From Desulfosediminicola flagellatus (GTDB taxonomy: Bacteria > Desulfobacterota > Desulfobulbia > Desulfobulbales > Desulfocapsaceae): a DNA stretch of 64,000 nt. Position numbers and translations under genes: made by a program. Positions 45,896 through 56,016 of the stretch are shown here, piece after piece. The notes beneath the pieces are model-generated. The model ran no database searches and had not been told where the DNA came from. It saw only the letters and a list, made by a program, of their open reading frames with translations. The DNA is taken from contig NZ_CP050698.1 of the NCBI RefSeq assembly GCF_005116655.2, positions 946,001-1,010,000 of the forward strand, given 5' to 3'. Numbering within the stretch: the first letter of the stretch is position 1; each line of letters starts with the position of its first letter.

Positions 45896-47272
45896 ATGTA
45901 TAGAAAAAGCAAACATATTCATTTTGTAGGAATTGGTGGTATCGGCATGAGCGGTATTGCTGAACTACTGCTCAATCTCGGTTATACAGTTTCCGGCTCA
46001 GATCTTTATGGGTCTGCAATCACCGACAGGCTTGCAACGCTAGGCGGTAGAATCTGTAAGGGACATCACGCGGAGAATATCACCTCTGCAGACGTTGTAG
46101 TTACATCTTCTGCAATATCAGCAGAGAATCCAGAAGTGTTGGAAGCACGCAGATTACACATTCCTGTAATTCAGCGGGCCGAGATGTTGGCAGAATTGAT
46201 GCGGCTCAAAAAATTTGGGATAGCGATTGCCGGAAGTCACGGTAAAACCTCTACAACCTCAATGGTCAGCTGGGTGATGGCTCAGGCGAATCTCGATCCT
46301 ACCATTGTGGTGGGTGGTAAGGTTGACAGCCTTGGTGGAAACGCTAAGCTGGGTCAGGGAGAATTTCTGGTAGCGGAGGCGGATGAGAGTGATGGTTCCT
46401 TTTTAAAGCTATCGCCAGTGGTTGAGGTTGTTACTAATATTGATCTTGAGCATCTCGATTATTATAAAGATCTGGACCATATTAAGGCGTCGTTCTTAAG
46501 CTTTATTGAAAAAATCCCATTTTATGGTGCAGCAATTCTTTGCCTTGACGACGAGAATATTGTTGATCTTCTACCGTCCATAGGAAAACGCATAATCACG
46601 TATGGTCTGACAGCTCAGGCTGATTTATACGCAGATAATATCTATTTCAAAGACGGTCGTGTCTGTTTTACTGTTCATAGCCAGGGAGAGTGTCTCGGAG
46701 AAATCAATCTTGCACCTCCAGGAAAACATAATGTGTATAATGCGCTTGCCACGATCTGTGTCGGGTTGGAACTTGAGATTCCTTTTGCAGTAATTGCCGA
46801 TGCTCTTGTGAGCTTTGGTGGTGTGCAGCGCAGAATGCAGAACAAGGGTGAGGCCAGAGGGATAACTGTTGTTGATGATTACGGGCATCATCCTACAGAA
46901 ATTCGAGCAACACTTTCGGCAATTAAAGCTGCATGGCCAGAAAAACGACTGGTTGTATTATTTCAACCACATCGTTACAGCCGGACCCAGGCATTATTTA
47001 AAGATTTTATTACGGCCTTTCACAAGGCGGATTTTCTCATTTTGAGTGATATCTATGCTGCAAGTGAGCAGCCTATCGAAGGGGTGAGCAGCGAAAGTCT
47101 CCTTGCTGAAATTGAAAAGCACGGTCAGCGACATACCCAATATATACCTTCGATTGAGACCATGGCCGAAGAGGTTCTGGCCATGATTGGTGAAAACGAT
47201 TTGGTCTTGACTCTTGGTGCCGGAAATATAGTGCGTGTTGGTGAAGAACTTGTCGAATTACTCAATAAGTAA
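45896..47272 (+). CDS. murC: UDP-N-acetylmuramate:L-alanine ligase MurC
   Basis: A 458-residue Mur ligase. [20 protein letters not shown] at the start, ATP loop [49 protein letters not shown], and [19 protein letters not shown] with [13 protein letters not shown]. It adds the first amino acid of the stem peptide. ATG 45896 follows GGAGGGTTGAG; frames starting earlier overlap murG without support. murB and ddl, often next in the cluster, are absent. Confidence 0.97.
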   Translation: MYRKSKHIHFVGIGGIGMSGIAELLLNLGYTVSGSDLYGSAITDRLATLGGRICKGHHAENITSADVVVTSSAISAENPEVLEARRLHIPVIQRAEMLAELMRLKKFGIAIAGSHGKTSTTSMVSWVMAQANLDPTIVVGGKVDSLGGNAKLGQGEFLVAEADESDGSFLKLSPVVEVVTNIDLEHLDYYKDLDHIKASFLSFIEKIPFYGAAILCLDDENIVDLLPSIGKRIITYGLTAQADLYADNIYFKDGRVCFTVHSQGECLGEINLAPPGKHNVYNALATICVGLELEIPFAVIADALVSFGGVQRRMQNKGEARGITVVDDYGHHPTEIRATLSAIKAAWPEKRLVVLFQPHRYSRTQALFKDFITAFHKADFLILSDIYAASEQPIEGVSSESLLAEIEKHGQRHTQYIPSIETMAEEVLAMIGENDLVLTLGAGNIVRVGEELVELLNK

Positions 47273-47363
47273 AAGATAGAGCTTGAATAGATTGGCCAAA
47301 ATGGGGAATAACTAGCACTGTGCCTAACAAATAGGGGTTGGGTTTTCAGACTGTTCAGAAGAG

Positions 47364-48431
47364 ATGAAAGGATTAGGGAGGAAGAAGCTGAAACTGCGGG
47401 CGCATAACTGGCGAAGGAAACTTCGCGATGTTTCTGACTTTCTGCGACAATGTTGTCGGGAACTGTCGGGTGAAAAAAAACGGCGGGTTAAGCGTAACAG
47501 CGACTTGCAGGGACACAACTTCGCCTCGATGCCTGAACCAACTCAGCGACGGAAAAAAAATTTCCTGAGCAGATTCAAAGTGAGTTTGCCAAAAAAACGC
47601 AAGGTTGAAGTTGAAAGCTATATTTCTCAATCCCAATTAGGGCTATCAAAAAAGCTGAAAGCAGTTCCTGTTATTTTTGTGGTTGTGATTGCTGTATCGA
47701 TTTTTGCTCTGGATGGGCCAGGCTACTTAGGCCGGAAATGTGAAAACATTTCGACGTTTAAGGTTCGGAATATAGATATTGTCGGCTGTGAATCGACCTC
47801 GGAGAAGAGGCTGAGACCACTGGCAGGAATAACAATATACCAAACCAGCCTCATGGGTCTTGATGGCGAGTCGATTGAATCGCGAATAGAGCAGGACCCG
47901 TGGGTAAGTAAAGCAGAGGTAACACGAGACTGGCCGTCAACCATTGTCATAAAGGTTGTAGAGCATCAACCTGTTGCTCTGTTGAATAAAAGTGAAACTA
48001 CTGAGCCCAAACTCTATTACATTGATAAAAAAGGCGTTCCATTTCTCGAAGTGAAGCCTGGAAATGATGTGGATTTTCCGGTTATTACAGGGCTGGACAA
48101 GATTGAAGATGTTCGGGAAAGGGAAGAAATATTTTCTGATATCTATACCTTTTTAAGGCTAGTGAGGAGAAACAATCCAAATCTGCCTGCTCAGTCAGTA
48201 TCTGAGATTCATGTTAATGAAAATAGTGAAATGGTAGTCTATCTGGTCGACTATACTTTTCCGATATTTTTCGGAAGAGGCCAGATCTCTGATAAGTATA
48301 CACGGCTCGTCAGGGTTCTGGATGTGCTGTACAGGGAAAAGAAGAAAGGAATGTTACTCTCCGGGGTGGAATATATCCGGATGGATTACTTGAAAGACAA
48401 GGTGCTTGTAGCACAAAGTGAATCAGGTTGA
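47364..48431 (+). CDS. ftsQ: Cell division protein FtsQ/DivIB
   Basis: A 355-residue bitopic protein. An unusually long, strongly basic cytoplasmic tail (about 1-93; GEKKRRVKRN, RRKKNFLSRFKVSLPKKRKV) precedes one membrane helix (VPVIFVVVIAVSIFALDG). The POTRA domain follows (FKVRNIDIVGCESTSEKRL; IESRIEQDPWVSKAEVTRDW; STIVIKVVEHQPVALL), then the FtsQ beta domain. It links FtsL/FtsB to the divisome. E. coli FtsQ has only about 25 cytoplasmic residues, so the tail is notable. The stop overlaps an alternative TTG start of ftsA. Confidence 0.88.
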   Translation: MKGLGRKKLKLRAHNWRRKLRDVSDFLRQCCRELSGEKKRRVKRNSDLQGHNFASMPEPTQRRKKNFLSRFKVSLPKKRKVEVESYISQSQLGLSKKLKAVPVIFVVVIAVSIFALDGPGYLGRKCENISTFKVRNIDIVGCESTSEKRLRPLAGITIYQTSLMGLDGESIESRIEQDPWVSKAEVTRDWPSTIVIKVVEHQPVALLNKSETTEPKLYYIDKKGVPFLEVKPGNDVDFPVITGLDKIEDVREREEIFSDIYTFLRLVRRNNPNLPAQSVSEIHVNENSEMVVYLVDYTFPIFFGRGQISDKYTRLVRVLDVLYREKKKGMLLSGVEYIRMDYLKDKVLVAQSESG

Positions 48432-48436
48432 CAGAT

Positions 48437-49699
48437 ATGGACGAAAACGTAGATTTAGAGCCGTTCGAAGAACTTGAAGCGATGGATCGGGAGCCGGGTG
48501 AAATTGTAGTCGGTCTCGATATTGGTACAACAAAAATATGTTGTATCGTCGGTGAAGTCTTTGAAGACAGGGTTGATGTAATAGGTACTGGAACCGTACC
48601 GTCGAACGGTCTGCGGAAAGGCGTTGTCGTTAACATCGAAAGCACGGTTAACTCAATCCGGCAGGCAATAAAGCTCGCGGAAGAGTCAGCCCGAATAGAT
48701 CTGCGTTCAAATGAGGTATATGTCGGTATCGCCGGTAACCATATTAAGGGCTTTAATAGTCCTGGTATCGTTGCGGTCAACAACCGTGAAATTAAAAAGT
48801 CTGATATCGATGATGTTATCAATGCGGCGCGAACAGTAAAAATCTCTGAGAACCAGCGTGTGATCCATGTGATGCCGCAGGAATATATGGTCGATGATCA
48901 TACAGGAATTCAGAATCCGCTAGGAATGACAGGCGTACGGCTCGTAACCAATGTACATATTGTTACTGCTGATATTGGTGCAGTTCATAACCTCGTAACC
49001 TGCTGCAATAAGGCTGGGCTTGAGGTTGCTGAACTTGTTCTTGAGTCCATTGCTTCTGCAAACGCAGTTTTAAGTCATGACGAGATGGAACTTGGCGTAG
49101 CACTTGTTGATATTGGTGGGGGAACAACAGATTTGGCTGTTTTCTGCGATGGTACTATTCGTCATACCCGGGAGATAGCACTCGGTGGTCATAACCTTAC
49201 CAACGATCTTTCAGTTGGCCTACGTACTCCTCTCCAGGAAGCGGAAAGGCTCAAAGAAGATTTCGGTGGAGCGATTTCATCGATTATTAAACCGAATCTT
49301 GTTGTTGACGTTCCTACAGTAGGTGATAGAGAGCCACGTAAAGTAACACAAAAGGTGCTGGTTGATATCATTGAAGCGAGAATGATAGAAATTCTTGAGA
49401 TGATTGACCGTGAACTTGTGGCGAGTGGTCAGAAAAACAAAATCAACGGTGGCATTGTTATAACCGGTGGAACAGCACTTCTTGCAAATATTGTTGATTT
49501 GGCGGAGCAGATCTTCGATTTACCTGTACGTATAGGATATCCGTCAGGTGTTGGTGGTAAATTGGAAGAAATTTACAGTCCCAGGTGCACAACTGCCACA
49601 GGACTGGTATTGTTTGGCAGGAACAAGAGCAAAGAAATTCAAAATCGTGAACCATCCGCTTTAGATAGGTTGAAAGGGTGGGTCAAAAAAATCATGTAG
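48437..49699 (+). CDS. ftsA: Cell division protein FtsA
   Basis: A 420-residue actin-like protein that ties FtsZ to the membrane. After an acidic N-terminal extension (MDENVDLEPFEELEAMDREP) come VVGLDIGTTKICCIVGEV (phosphate 1), EVYVGIAGNHIKGFNSPGIV (1C domain), VALVDIGGGTTDLAVF (phosphate 2) and GGIVITGGTALLANIVDLAE (adenosine). The C-terminal amphipathic helix is LDRLKGWVKKIM. ATG 48437 is preferred over TTG 48428. Confidence 0.97.
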   Translation: MDENVDLEPFEELEAMDREPGEIVVGLDIGTTKICCIVGEVFEDRVDVIGTGTVPSNGLRKGVVVNIESTVNSIRQAIKLAEESARIDLRSNEVYVGIAGNHIKGFNSPGIVAVNNREIKKSDIDDVINAARTVKISENQRVIHVMPQEYMVDDHTGIQNPLGMTGVRLVTNVHIVTADIGAVHNLVTCCNKAGLEVAELVLESIASANAVLSHDEMELGVALVDIGGGTTDLAVFCDGTIRHTREIALGGHNLTNDLSVGLRTPLQEAERLKEDFGGAISSIIKPNLVVDVPTVGDREPRKVTQKVLVDIIEARMIEILEMIDRELVASGQKNKINGGIVITGGTALLANIVDLAEQIFDLPVRIGYPSGVGGKLEEIYSPRCTTATGLVLFGRNKSKEIQNREPSALDRLKGWVKKIM

Positions 49700-49813
49700 T
49701 ATCGAGTTTTTTGTTTATTGGTCGGGGTGCAGATGCTATATTCGCCCTATTTAAACGTTATGTTTATCGAATCAATATAGACGATAGCTTAATATTGTAG
49801 CAGGGAGAAAAGT

Positions 49814-51064
49814 ATGCCGTTCAGAATGGCAGAATCAGAAGGTGTTGCGGTAGTTAAAGTGTTTGGCGTCGGCGGAGGTGGTGGAAATGCCATCAATACC
49901 ATGGTTGCCAATCGGTTGCAGGGAGTGGAATTTATTGCAGCTAATACCGATAAACAGGCTCTCTTGCAATCACAAGCTGATATATGTCTCCAACTTGGAC
50001 CAAGCGTTACCAAGGGACTGGGGGCAGGTGCTACGCCTGAGACAGGCGAGCAGGCAGCGCTTGAGTCTCTTGAAGATATAAAAGAGGCCTTGAAGGGGAG
50101 TGACATGGTTTTTGTTACTGCCGGCCTTGGCGGTGGTACAGGAACCGGTGCTGCTCCTGTTGTTGCAAAAGCCAGTAAAGAGTTAGGAGCACTGACTGTT
50201 GCCGTGGTAACGAAGCCTTTCAGTTTTGAAGGTAAATTTCGTATGCGCAACGCAGAGCTCGGCTGGGAAGAGCTTCAGAAGTATGCTGATACCATCATTA
50301 CTGTTCCAAACGACAGATTACTATCGTTAATGCAGAAGAATAGTAAACTTTCCGATATGTTGAGTATGGCAGACAATGTGCTGCTTCAGGCAGTAAAGGG
50401 TATCACCGATCTTATTAATGTACCGGGTCTTATTAATGCGGATTTCGCTGACCTTCGTACCGTAATGAGAGAAGTTGGACCAGCTATTATGGGTTCAGGT
50501 GTAGCTGTTGGTGAGAACAGGGCTTCAGAAGCTGCCCGAAAGGCAATAGACAACCAGTTACTTGAGGATTTCGGTATAGATGGAGCACGAGGACTGCTTA
50601 TTAATATCTCTGCCTCAGAAGAGACCTTTGCCATGTCAGAGTTCATGGAGGCTTCCACGCTTATCCAGGAACGTGTTGATGAGGATGCAAAAGTTGTTAT
50701 TGGTGCCCTGTATGATGATGCTCTTGGCGATGAGCTTCATGTAACAGTAATAGCAACCGGTGTTGGTGATGCAGCAGGTAAGAAAGAAGCCATTGCCCAG
50801 GTAAATGATCTGCATAGAAAAAAACAGGAGCTTGAGCGTGATCGCGAGCGTGAGCATTCCCGCGAGACGGAGTTGGTCAGTTCCGCGAAGCAGGCACCGG
50901 TAAACCGCCAGCCTCGTGTAACACGGTTGCCAAGTTCCAACTTTGAGACTATAGATCATTTCAGTAACGCTGCGCCGAACGAAAGTGACCGCAGAAGGGA
51001 TTTACCTGCATGGCATGAGGATCATCTTGAGACTCCTGCGTACTTGCGCAAAAAAGCCAATTAG
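49814..51064 (+). CDS. ftsZ: Cell division GTPase FtsZ
   Basis: A 416-residue tubulin-like GTPase that forms the Z ring. [17 protein letters not shown], the tubulin signature [34 protein letters not shown] and the T7 loop DFADLRTVM are present. A charged, Arg/Glu-rich linker (about 320-390) leads to the conserved C-terminal peptide [15 protein letters not shown], which binds FtsA. CAGGGAGAAAAGT precedes the ATG. The stop is TAG and lies in the same frame as the next gene. Confidence 0.98.
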   Translation: MPFRMAESEGVAVVKVFGVGGGGGNAINTMVANRLQGVEFIAANTDKQALLQSQADICLQLGPSVTKGLGAGATPETGEQAALESLEDIKEALKGSDMVFVTAGLGGGTGTGAAPVVAKASKELGALTVAVVTKPFSFEGKFRMRNAELGWEELQKYADTIITVPNDRLLSLMQKNSKLSDMLSMADNVLLQAVKGITDLINVPGLINADFADLRTVMREVGPAIMGSGVAVGENRASEAARKAIDNQLLEDFGIDGARGLLINISASEETFAMSEFMEASTLIQERVDEDAKVVIGALYDDALGDELHVTVIATGVGDAAGKKEAIAQVNDLHRKKQELERDREREHSRETELVSSAKQAPVNRQPRVTRLPSSNFETIDHFSNAAPNESDRRRDLPAWHEDHLETPAYLRKKAN

Positions 51065-51157
51065 TTTGAGGGCACCGGGATCAGGAAGCATCAGAGGAAA
51101 GTAGAGGGACAAGCCAGCAAGCGCGAGAACAGGCTGGCTGGCGAGAAAGGGAGTTAC

Positions 51158-52876
51158 CTGAAAAAATGGACAGGTCGACTACCCGTAGCCCTTATTTATC
51201 CAAACACCTACAGTGTCGGGATGTCCAGTCTCGGTTTTCAGCTGGTATACTCCATTCTCGGGGAAAAGGATGAACTCGTTTGTGAGCGGTTCTTTCTCCC
51301 TGAAAAAGGAGAACAGCTAAGGTCTGTAGAATCACAACGGCCTCTTTCACATTTCCCCATTATTTTCATTTCGATCAGTTTCGAACACGATTACCAGAAT
51401 CTTGTACAGTTACTGCACATGGCTGGTATCAATCCGTTTGCAGATCAGCGTAAATCAACCATCTCTACTGAAGACCCGCTTATAATATGCGGTGGCGTAG
51501 CAACGTTCATGAATCCTGAACCTCTCGCTCCGTTTGTCGACATGTTTGTATTGGGAGAGGCAGAGGCTGTCTTTCCCGACCTTATTCCTAAAATTATCTA
51601 CACAGAAGAGAGTACCGCCAACCGTGAGGAGGTACTTCTTGATATCTGCAGCTCTATTAAAGGGTGTTATGCGCCCGGCTTTTATCAGCCGCAATATGCT
51701 GATGGTGCTGATGGTGAATTTACTGGTTTTACAAACGATCCACGGTTACCTGCCCGGGTAGAAAAAGCAATTCTTACACATTCTCCTGTTGCTTCACACT
51801 CACAATTGATGACACCCGAAGCAGAATTCTCTGAGATGCACCTGACCGAACTAGGTCGAGGGTGTTCAAGAGGGTGCCGTTTTTGTGCGGCTGGTTTTAT
51901 CTATCGTCCTCCACGTCTTTGGGATGGCGATGCTGTTGTGGAAGGGTTACGTGCGCGATACAGCGATATAGACAGAGTGGGTCTTCTGGGTATGGAGATG
52001 GCGGATAGTGAATCGCTTGAAAGGATAAGTGATTATCTCAAAGAGAGTGGTTGCGCCTTGTCCTTTTCCTCATTACGTGCTGATCGGTTGACCAAACCAC
52101 TCATTGACCTACTCTCGGCAAGCAATTTAAAAAGTGTCGCCATTGCTCCTGATGGATCATCTGAGCGATTGCGTAGAGTAATCAACAAAGGTCTTGATGA
52201 GTCTGATTTACTTGATGCAGCCAAGCGACTTGTCGAGGCTGGTATTTTTAAGCTCAAGCTTTACCTGATGATTGGCCTGCCCACCGAAACCGACGAAGAT
52301 CTTCAGGAAGCTATAGATCTGGTAGGTAAAATCAAAGCGTGTATCGATACCATTGGTAAGGAGCGTGGCAGGCTGACAGAGATCATGGTTTCTGTAAACT
52401 GTTTTGCGCCTAAACCCTGGACACCTTTCCAATATCATCCTTTTGGTATGAGTTCAGCCTTGCCGAAGGGAGAGTCTGGAGATTCCAAGAAGGTTATTGC
52501 AGAACTGAAACGTAGACAGAAACTGTTGCGTAAAGGACTTTCAGCATATGCAAATGTCCATGTGCAACTTGATAAACCTGAAAATGTTCTTTTTCAGGCT
52601 GTACTGTCGCGCGGCGACCGCCGATTGGCTGAAGTGCTTAATACTATGGCATTAACCGGTATTGGTTGGAAGCAGGCAATGAAGAAGCATCATTTACGCC
52701 CTGAACAATTTGCAGTAAGTGGCTTTGATGAAACCAGTTATTTCCCCTGGTACATCATTGATCATGGCATAGAGCATGATTATCTCTGGAACGATTATCA
52801 GCGTGCTTTTAATGAAAAACTGACCATCGCCTGCGATACATCAATTTGCCGTCGCTGCGGGGTCTGTCATGACTGA
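51158..52876 (+). CDS. Radical SAM protein with B12-binding-like N-terminus
   Basis: A 550- to 570-residue radical SAM protein. The N-terminal Rossmann part reads LPVALIYPNTYSVGMSSLGF. The iron-sulfur site is ELGRGCSRGCRFCAAGFIYR (CxxxCxxC), followed by SSLRADRLTKPLIDLL, LKLYLMIGLPTETDEDLQEA and a C-terminal cysteine cluster CDTSICRRCGVCHD. It resembles the B12-radical SAM family of unknown function often encoded near ribosomal or division genes. The conserved start lies upstream of the first ATG (51221); I use CTG 51158, six bases after GGGAG, but ATC 51080 or CTG 51134 are possible. The frame is the same as ftsZ. It overlaps the kinase gene by 8 bases. Confidence 0.82.
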   Translation: MKKWTGRLPVALIYPNTYSVGMSSLGFQLVYSILGEKDELVCERFFLPEKGEQLRSVESQRPLSHFPIIFISISFEHDYQNLVQLLHMAGINPFADQRKSTISTEDPLIICGGVATFMNPEPLAPFVDMFVLGEAEAVFPDLIPKIIYTEESTANREEVLLDICSSIKGCYAPGFYQPQYADGADGEFTGFTNDPRLPARVEKAILTHSPVASHSQLMTPEAEFSEMHLTELGRGCSRGCRFCAAGFIYRPPRLWDGDAVVEGLRARYSDIDRVGLLGMEMADSESLERISDYLKESGCALSFSSLRADRLTKPLIDLLSASNLKSVAIAPDGSSERLRRVINKGLDESDLLDAAKRLVEAGIFKLKLYLMIGLPTETDEDLQEAIDLVGKIKACIDTIGKERGRLTEIMVSVNCFAPKPWTPFQYHPFGMSSALPKGESGDSKKVIAELKRRQKLLRKGLSAYANVHVQLDKPENVLFQAVLSRGDRRLAEVLNTMALTGIGWKQAMKKHHLRPEQFAVSGFDETSYFPWYIIDHGIEHDYLWNDYQRAFNEKLTIACDTSICRRCGVCHD

Positions 52877-54335
52877 AAATGGTGCACACTCCACCGACAA
52901 CGAATACAGACAGAAAGAACTTGAAGCTGGCTTACAGCCATTTAAGCTCGTTAAATATTTCTCTTTTTCCAGCCTTGCCGCCATACTTGTATTCACACTT
53001 TTTCTTTCCTGGGTAATTTCCAACAATGCCAGAAAGGTAATGCTGAAGCAGAGTGAGGAATATTCACTGGTTCTGGCAGAAAACCTCAATCAGCAGGTTT
53101 TTCGACGATTTGTTCTTCCTGCTGTTGTTCGCTACGGGAATATCAAACTCAGTAATCCTGCACAATTTCAGAATCTTGACAGAATCGTTCGCAACGTGAT
53201 TCAAGGGATGAAAATTGAGTCTGTAACTATTTATGATTCATCAATAAATATCATTTCTTACTCAACCAGAAGTGAGATGGTTGGAAAAAAAGATGTTGGT
53301 GGAATCGAGTATGAATTATCCCTTGAAGGTATTGCTAATTCTCAGCTGAGATATAGTGGCTCAGTTCTCAGTCTCCTTCCGGGAACACGACCGCTTTCCT
53401 GTGAATTGCGTACATTTATCCCTTTTCGTCAGGTTCGTGAAGCTGGCGGGGGCGGTGGTGAAGCCATCATGGGAGTTATTGAGATACAGAAGGATCTATA
53501 TAACGAATATTTAAACATCCTTAGACTGCAGGGATCAATTATTGCCGTTTCCGCGGCTGTGATGATGGTTCTTTTTCTGGTTTTGAGAACAATTGTTTCT
53601 CGTGCTGGCAAGATTATGGAGAATAAAGCGCTTGAACGATTACGCCTTGAGGAAAAGCTGAATCAGGCAGAACGTCTTGCACATCTCGGAACTATGGTTG
53701 CCACAGTATCTCATGAGATTAAAAGCCCTCTCGGCATTGTGCGCAGCACAGCTGAGATCCTTGAAAAAAGAATCAAAAAAGTGGCTCCTGGTAGTGAGCA
53801 TCTCGCCAGAATTGTTATTGATGAGACCACAAGATTAAATGATATCGTTATTGAATTCCTTGATTTCGCCAGACCGCGTGAAACACAATTGCAACCGGGG
53901 TCTGTTAATGAGCTGATTGAAAAAGTACTTATTTTCGCAGCTCCAAAGCTTCGGGAACAGGGAATTACGCTTGAAAAGAACCTGGCAACATATCTGCCGG
54001 CGACTCCATTAGACCAGGATCAGTTTTATCGAGCTCTACTGAATATTGTAGTGAACGGTTTGCAGGCTATGGAGCAGGGCGGAGTTTTGAAGGTAAGCAC
54101 TACTGTAGTCAATAATCAATTCGTCAGGATATCGATTCAAGATAGTGGTATAGGAATGGACGAGGAAAAAATTGCAAAGATTTTCACCCCATTTTTTACC
54201 GATAAAAATAAGGGTACCGGCCTGGGGCTAGCGATAACTAAAAATATTATTGATAGTCACAACGGCAAAATACATGTAGAGAGTGCTCCTAATGCAGGAA
54301 CCACCTTTTCAATTACTCTCACAGCCTTTACCTGA
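52869..54335 (+). CDS. Membrane sensor histidine kinase
   Basis: A 488-residue kinase. Two membrane helices (about 30-52 and 217-240) flank a periplasmic sensor domain of about 160 residues. HisKA carries the phosphorylated histidine in TMVATVSHEIKSPLGIVRST; the HATPase part has LLNIVVNGLQAMEQGG, QDSGIGMDEEKIAKIFTPFF and NKGTGLGLAITKNIID. No response regulator gene follows; instead a FetAB-like transporter does, with overlap. Its partner may be elsewhere. A metal- or oxidant-related signal is a guess from position. Confidence 0.94.
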   Translation: MTENGAHSTDNEYRQKELEAGLQPFKLVKYFSFSSLAAILVFTLFLSWVISNNARKVMLKQSEEYSLVLAENLNQQVFRRFVLPAVVRYGNIKLSNPAQFQNLDRIVRNVIQGMKIESVTIYDSSINIISYSTRSEMVGKKDVGGIEYELSLEGIANSQLRYSGSVLSLLPGTRPLSCELRTFIPFRQVREAGGGGGEAIMGVIEIQKDLYNEYLNILRLQGSIIAVSAAVMMVLFLVLRTIVSRAGKIMENKALERLRLEEKLNQAERLAHLGTMVATVSHEIKSPLGIVRSTAEILEKRIKKVAPGSEHLARIVIDETTRLNDIVIEFLDFARPRETQLQPGSVNELIEKVLIFAAPKLREQGITLEKNLATYLPATPLDQDQFYRALLNIVVNGLQAMEQGGVLKVSTTVVNNQFVRISIQDSGIGMDEEKIAKIFTPFFTDKNKGTGLGLAITKNIIDSHNGKIHVESAPNAGTTFSITLTAFT

Positions 54336-54951
54336 GATTGTGCTGGAAGTCTGCAATATTTCATTTCTTGAAAATGGTCCATATAGTTTTGTCGTTGGAG
54401 CTGGAGAATGTATCGGCATAAGCGGAGCCTCCGGTATAGGTAAGACTCAGCTGTTGAGAGCTATTGCCGATCTAATTCCCTACAGCGGAACTATTCGTCT
54501 AGGTGGCAGGGACTGTGCACACTTTTCTCCTACAGAGTGGCGAAAAAAAGTCGGAATGGTGCCAGCTGATCCACACTGGTGGTACGATCGTGTTGGTGAT
54601 CATTTTGTAACCCCCAAAAAACAAAAACACTTGCTCAACCATCTTAATCTGCTCGGTTTCGAAAATGATGTACTGGACTGGGAAGTAAGCCGACTCTCTA
54701 CGGGAGAACGACAACGACTGGCATTAGTACGTGCCTTGATACTTGACCCTGTTGTTTTGCTGCTCGATGAACCAACTTCTGCTCTCGACCCTTATCATAC
54801 CAGTGGGCTGGAAAAATTGATTTCATCACTGCAGCATAAGAATCAGATGGCGGTTATCTGGGTGAGCCATGATGCTGCACAGCTCGAACGTGTTACGCGC
54901 AGAGTCTTGATTGTCGGTAAAAAAGAACTGCGTGAGTCAGATGGTGTATAA
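54292..54951 (+). CDS. fetA: ABC transporter ATPase, FetA (YbbL)-like
   Basis: A 219-residue ATPase. Walker A is ISGASGIGKTQLLRAIADLI, the signature is SRLSTGERQRLALVRALILD and Walker B is VVLLLDEPTSALDP, with a switch histidine in IWVSHDAAQ. Together with the next gene it resembles the FetAB iron exporter of E. coli. ATG 54292 is chosen over GTG 54283. It overlaps the histidine kinase gene by 44 bases. Confidence 0.85.
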   Translation: MQEPPFQLLSQPLPEIVLEVCNISFLENGPYSFVVGAGECIGISGASGIGKTQLLRAIADLIPYSGTIRLGGRDCAHFSPTEWRKKVGMVPADPHWWYDRVGDHFVTPKKQKHLLNHLNLLGFENDVLDWEVSRLSTGERQRLALVRALILDPVVLLLDEPTSALDPYHTSGLEKLISSLQHKNQMAVIWVSHDAAQLERVTRRVLIVGKKELRESDGV

Positions 54952-54980
54952 CATTGGCTGGTTGATGGAGGTCTGTTGAA

Positions 54981-55784
54981 ATGAGTGTAATTTCGCTAAG
55001 TGCTCTGGATATCGGCCTTGCTTCTCTAATGCTTGTTGCCTTGGCAATAACAAGCATATGTATGAGCCTTGGGCTTGAAAAGAAGATCATTATTTTCAGT
55101 TGCCGAATGGTAGGCCAACTCCTGCTTATCGGGCTTGTTCTTCGTTTTCTCTTTAGCAATGCGAATGGCTTTCTGGTTTTCCTGATGTCTCTTGTCATGT
55201 TGTTTGCTGCAGGCAGAGAGGTTCAGGCTCGCCAGAAGCGCAAGGTAGTCGGTTTGGCGGGGTATCTGATAGGTACTGGAACGATGTTCATCTCATCGTT
55301 TGCTGTTGCCGGAATTACCTTAACGATAATTATCGGGGTTGATCCCTGGTACACTCCTCAATACGCCATTCCTCTCCTCGGTATGTTACTGGGAAACACC
55401 ATGACAGGAATAGCCCTCTCTGTTGATAATCTCACAAGCCGCTACTACGATCAAAGAAATACAATAGAACAACGGTTAATGCTGGGACAGAGTTGGCAGG
55501 AAGCCAGCGCTGATATTCGCAGGGATAGTATGCGAACAGGTATGATGCCGATAATCAATTCAATGGCAGCAGCAGGACTTGTCAGTCTGCCTGGAATGAT
55601 GACAGGGCAGATTCTTGGCGGAACACCACCTGTTGAAGCTGTAAAATACCAGATTCTGATAATGCTATTGATAGCTGCGGGCACTGGTTTTGGTGTGATC
55701 GGTGCTATCTGGATGACCAGCAGACACCTCTTTGATGATCGTCACCGTTTACGTCTTGACTGCCTATCTGCCAAGCAGCAGTGA
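54981..55784 (+). CDS. fetB: ABC transporter permease, FetB (YbbM)/UPF0014 family
   Basis: A 267-residue permease with about seven hydrophobic helices. Recognisable segments are GLEKKIIIFSCRMVGQLLLI, PLLGMLLGNTMTGIALSVDN and PGMMTGQILGGTPPVEAVKY, typical of the UPF0014/FetB family. It would export iron with FetA and limit oxidative stress. GGAGGTCTGTTGAA precedes the ATG. It ends the HK-fetA-fetB run. Confidence 0.92.
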   Translation: MSVISLSALDIGLASLMLVALAITSICMSLGLEKKIIIFSCRMVGQLLLIGLVLRFLFSNANGFLVFLMSLVMLFAAGREVQARQKRKVVGLAGYLIGTGTMFISSFAVAGITLTIIIGVDPWYTPQYAIPLLGMLLGNTMTGIALSVDNLTSRYYDQRNTIEQRLMLGQSWQEASADIRRDSMRTGMMPIINSMAAAGLVSLPGMMTGQILGGTPPVEAVKYQILIMLLIAAGTGFGVIGAIWMTSRHLFDDRHRLRLDCLSAKQQ

Positions 55785-56016
55785 GCTCAATCCAAAATCC
55801 CGAAAACGAATGGAATCGACTTGTGTTTTCTATATGATAGTGGTCATATGTCTATTAATTGATTTGCCAATTTTTGCCGGTTATCATCCTGGTTGCTCGA
55901 ATCATTACAATTGGATGAACAACATCTCTGGATGATTTTTTTATGCCGGAATATATACGAGCCGGATTGATTTTCTATAGAATCCTCTACTTTGAACGAT
56001 AGAACAGGAGGCTGAA

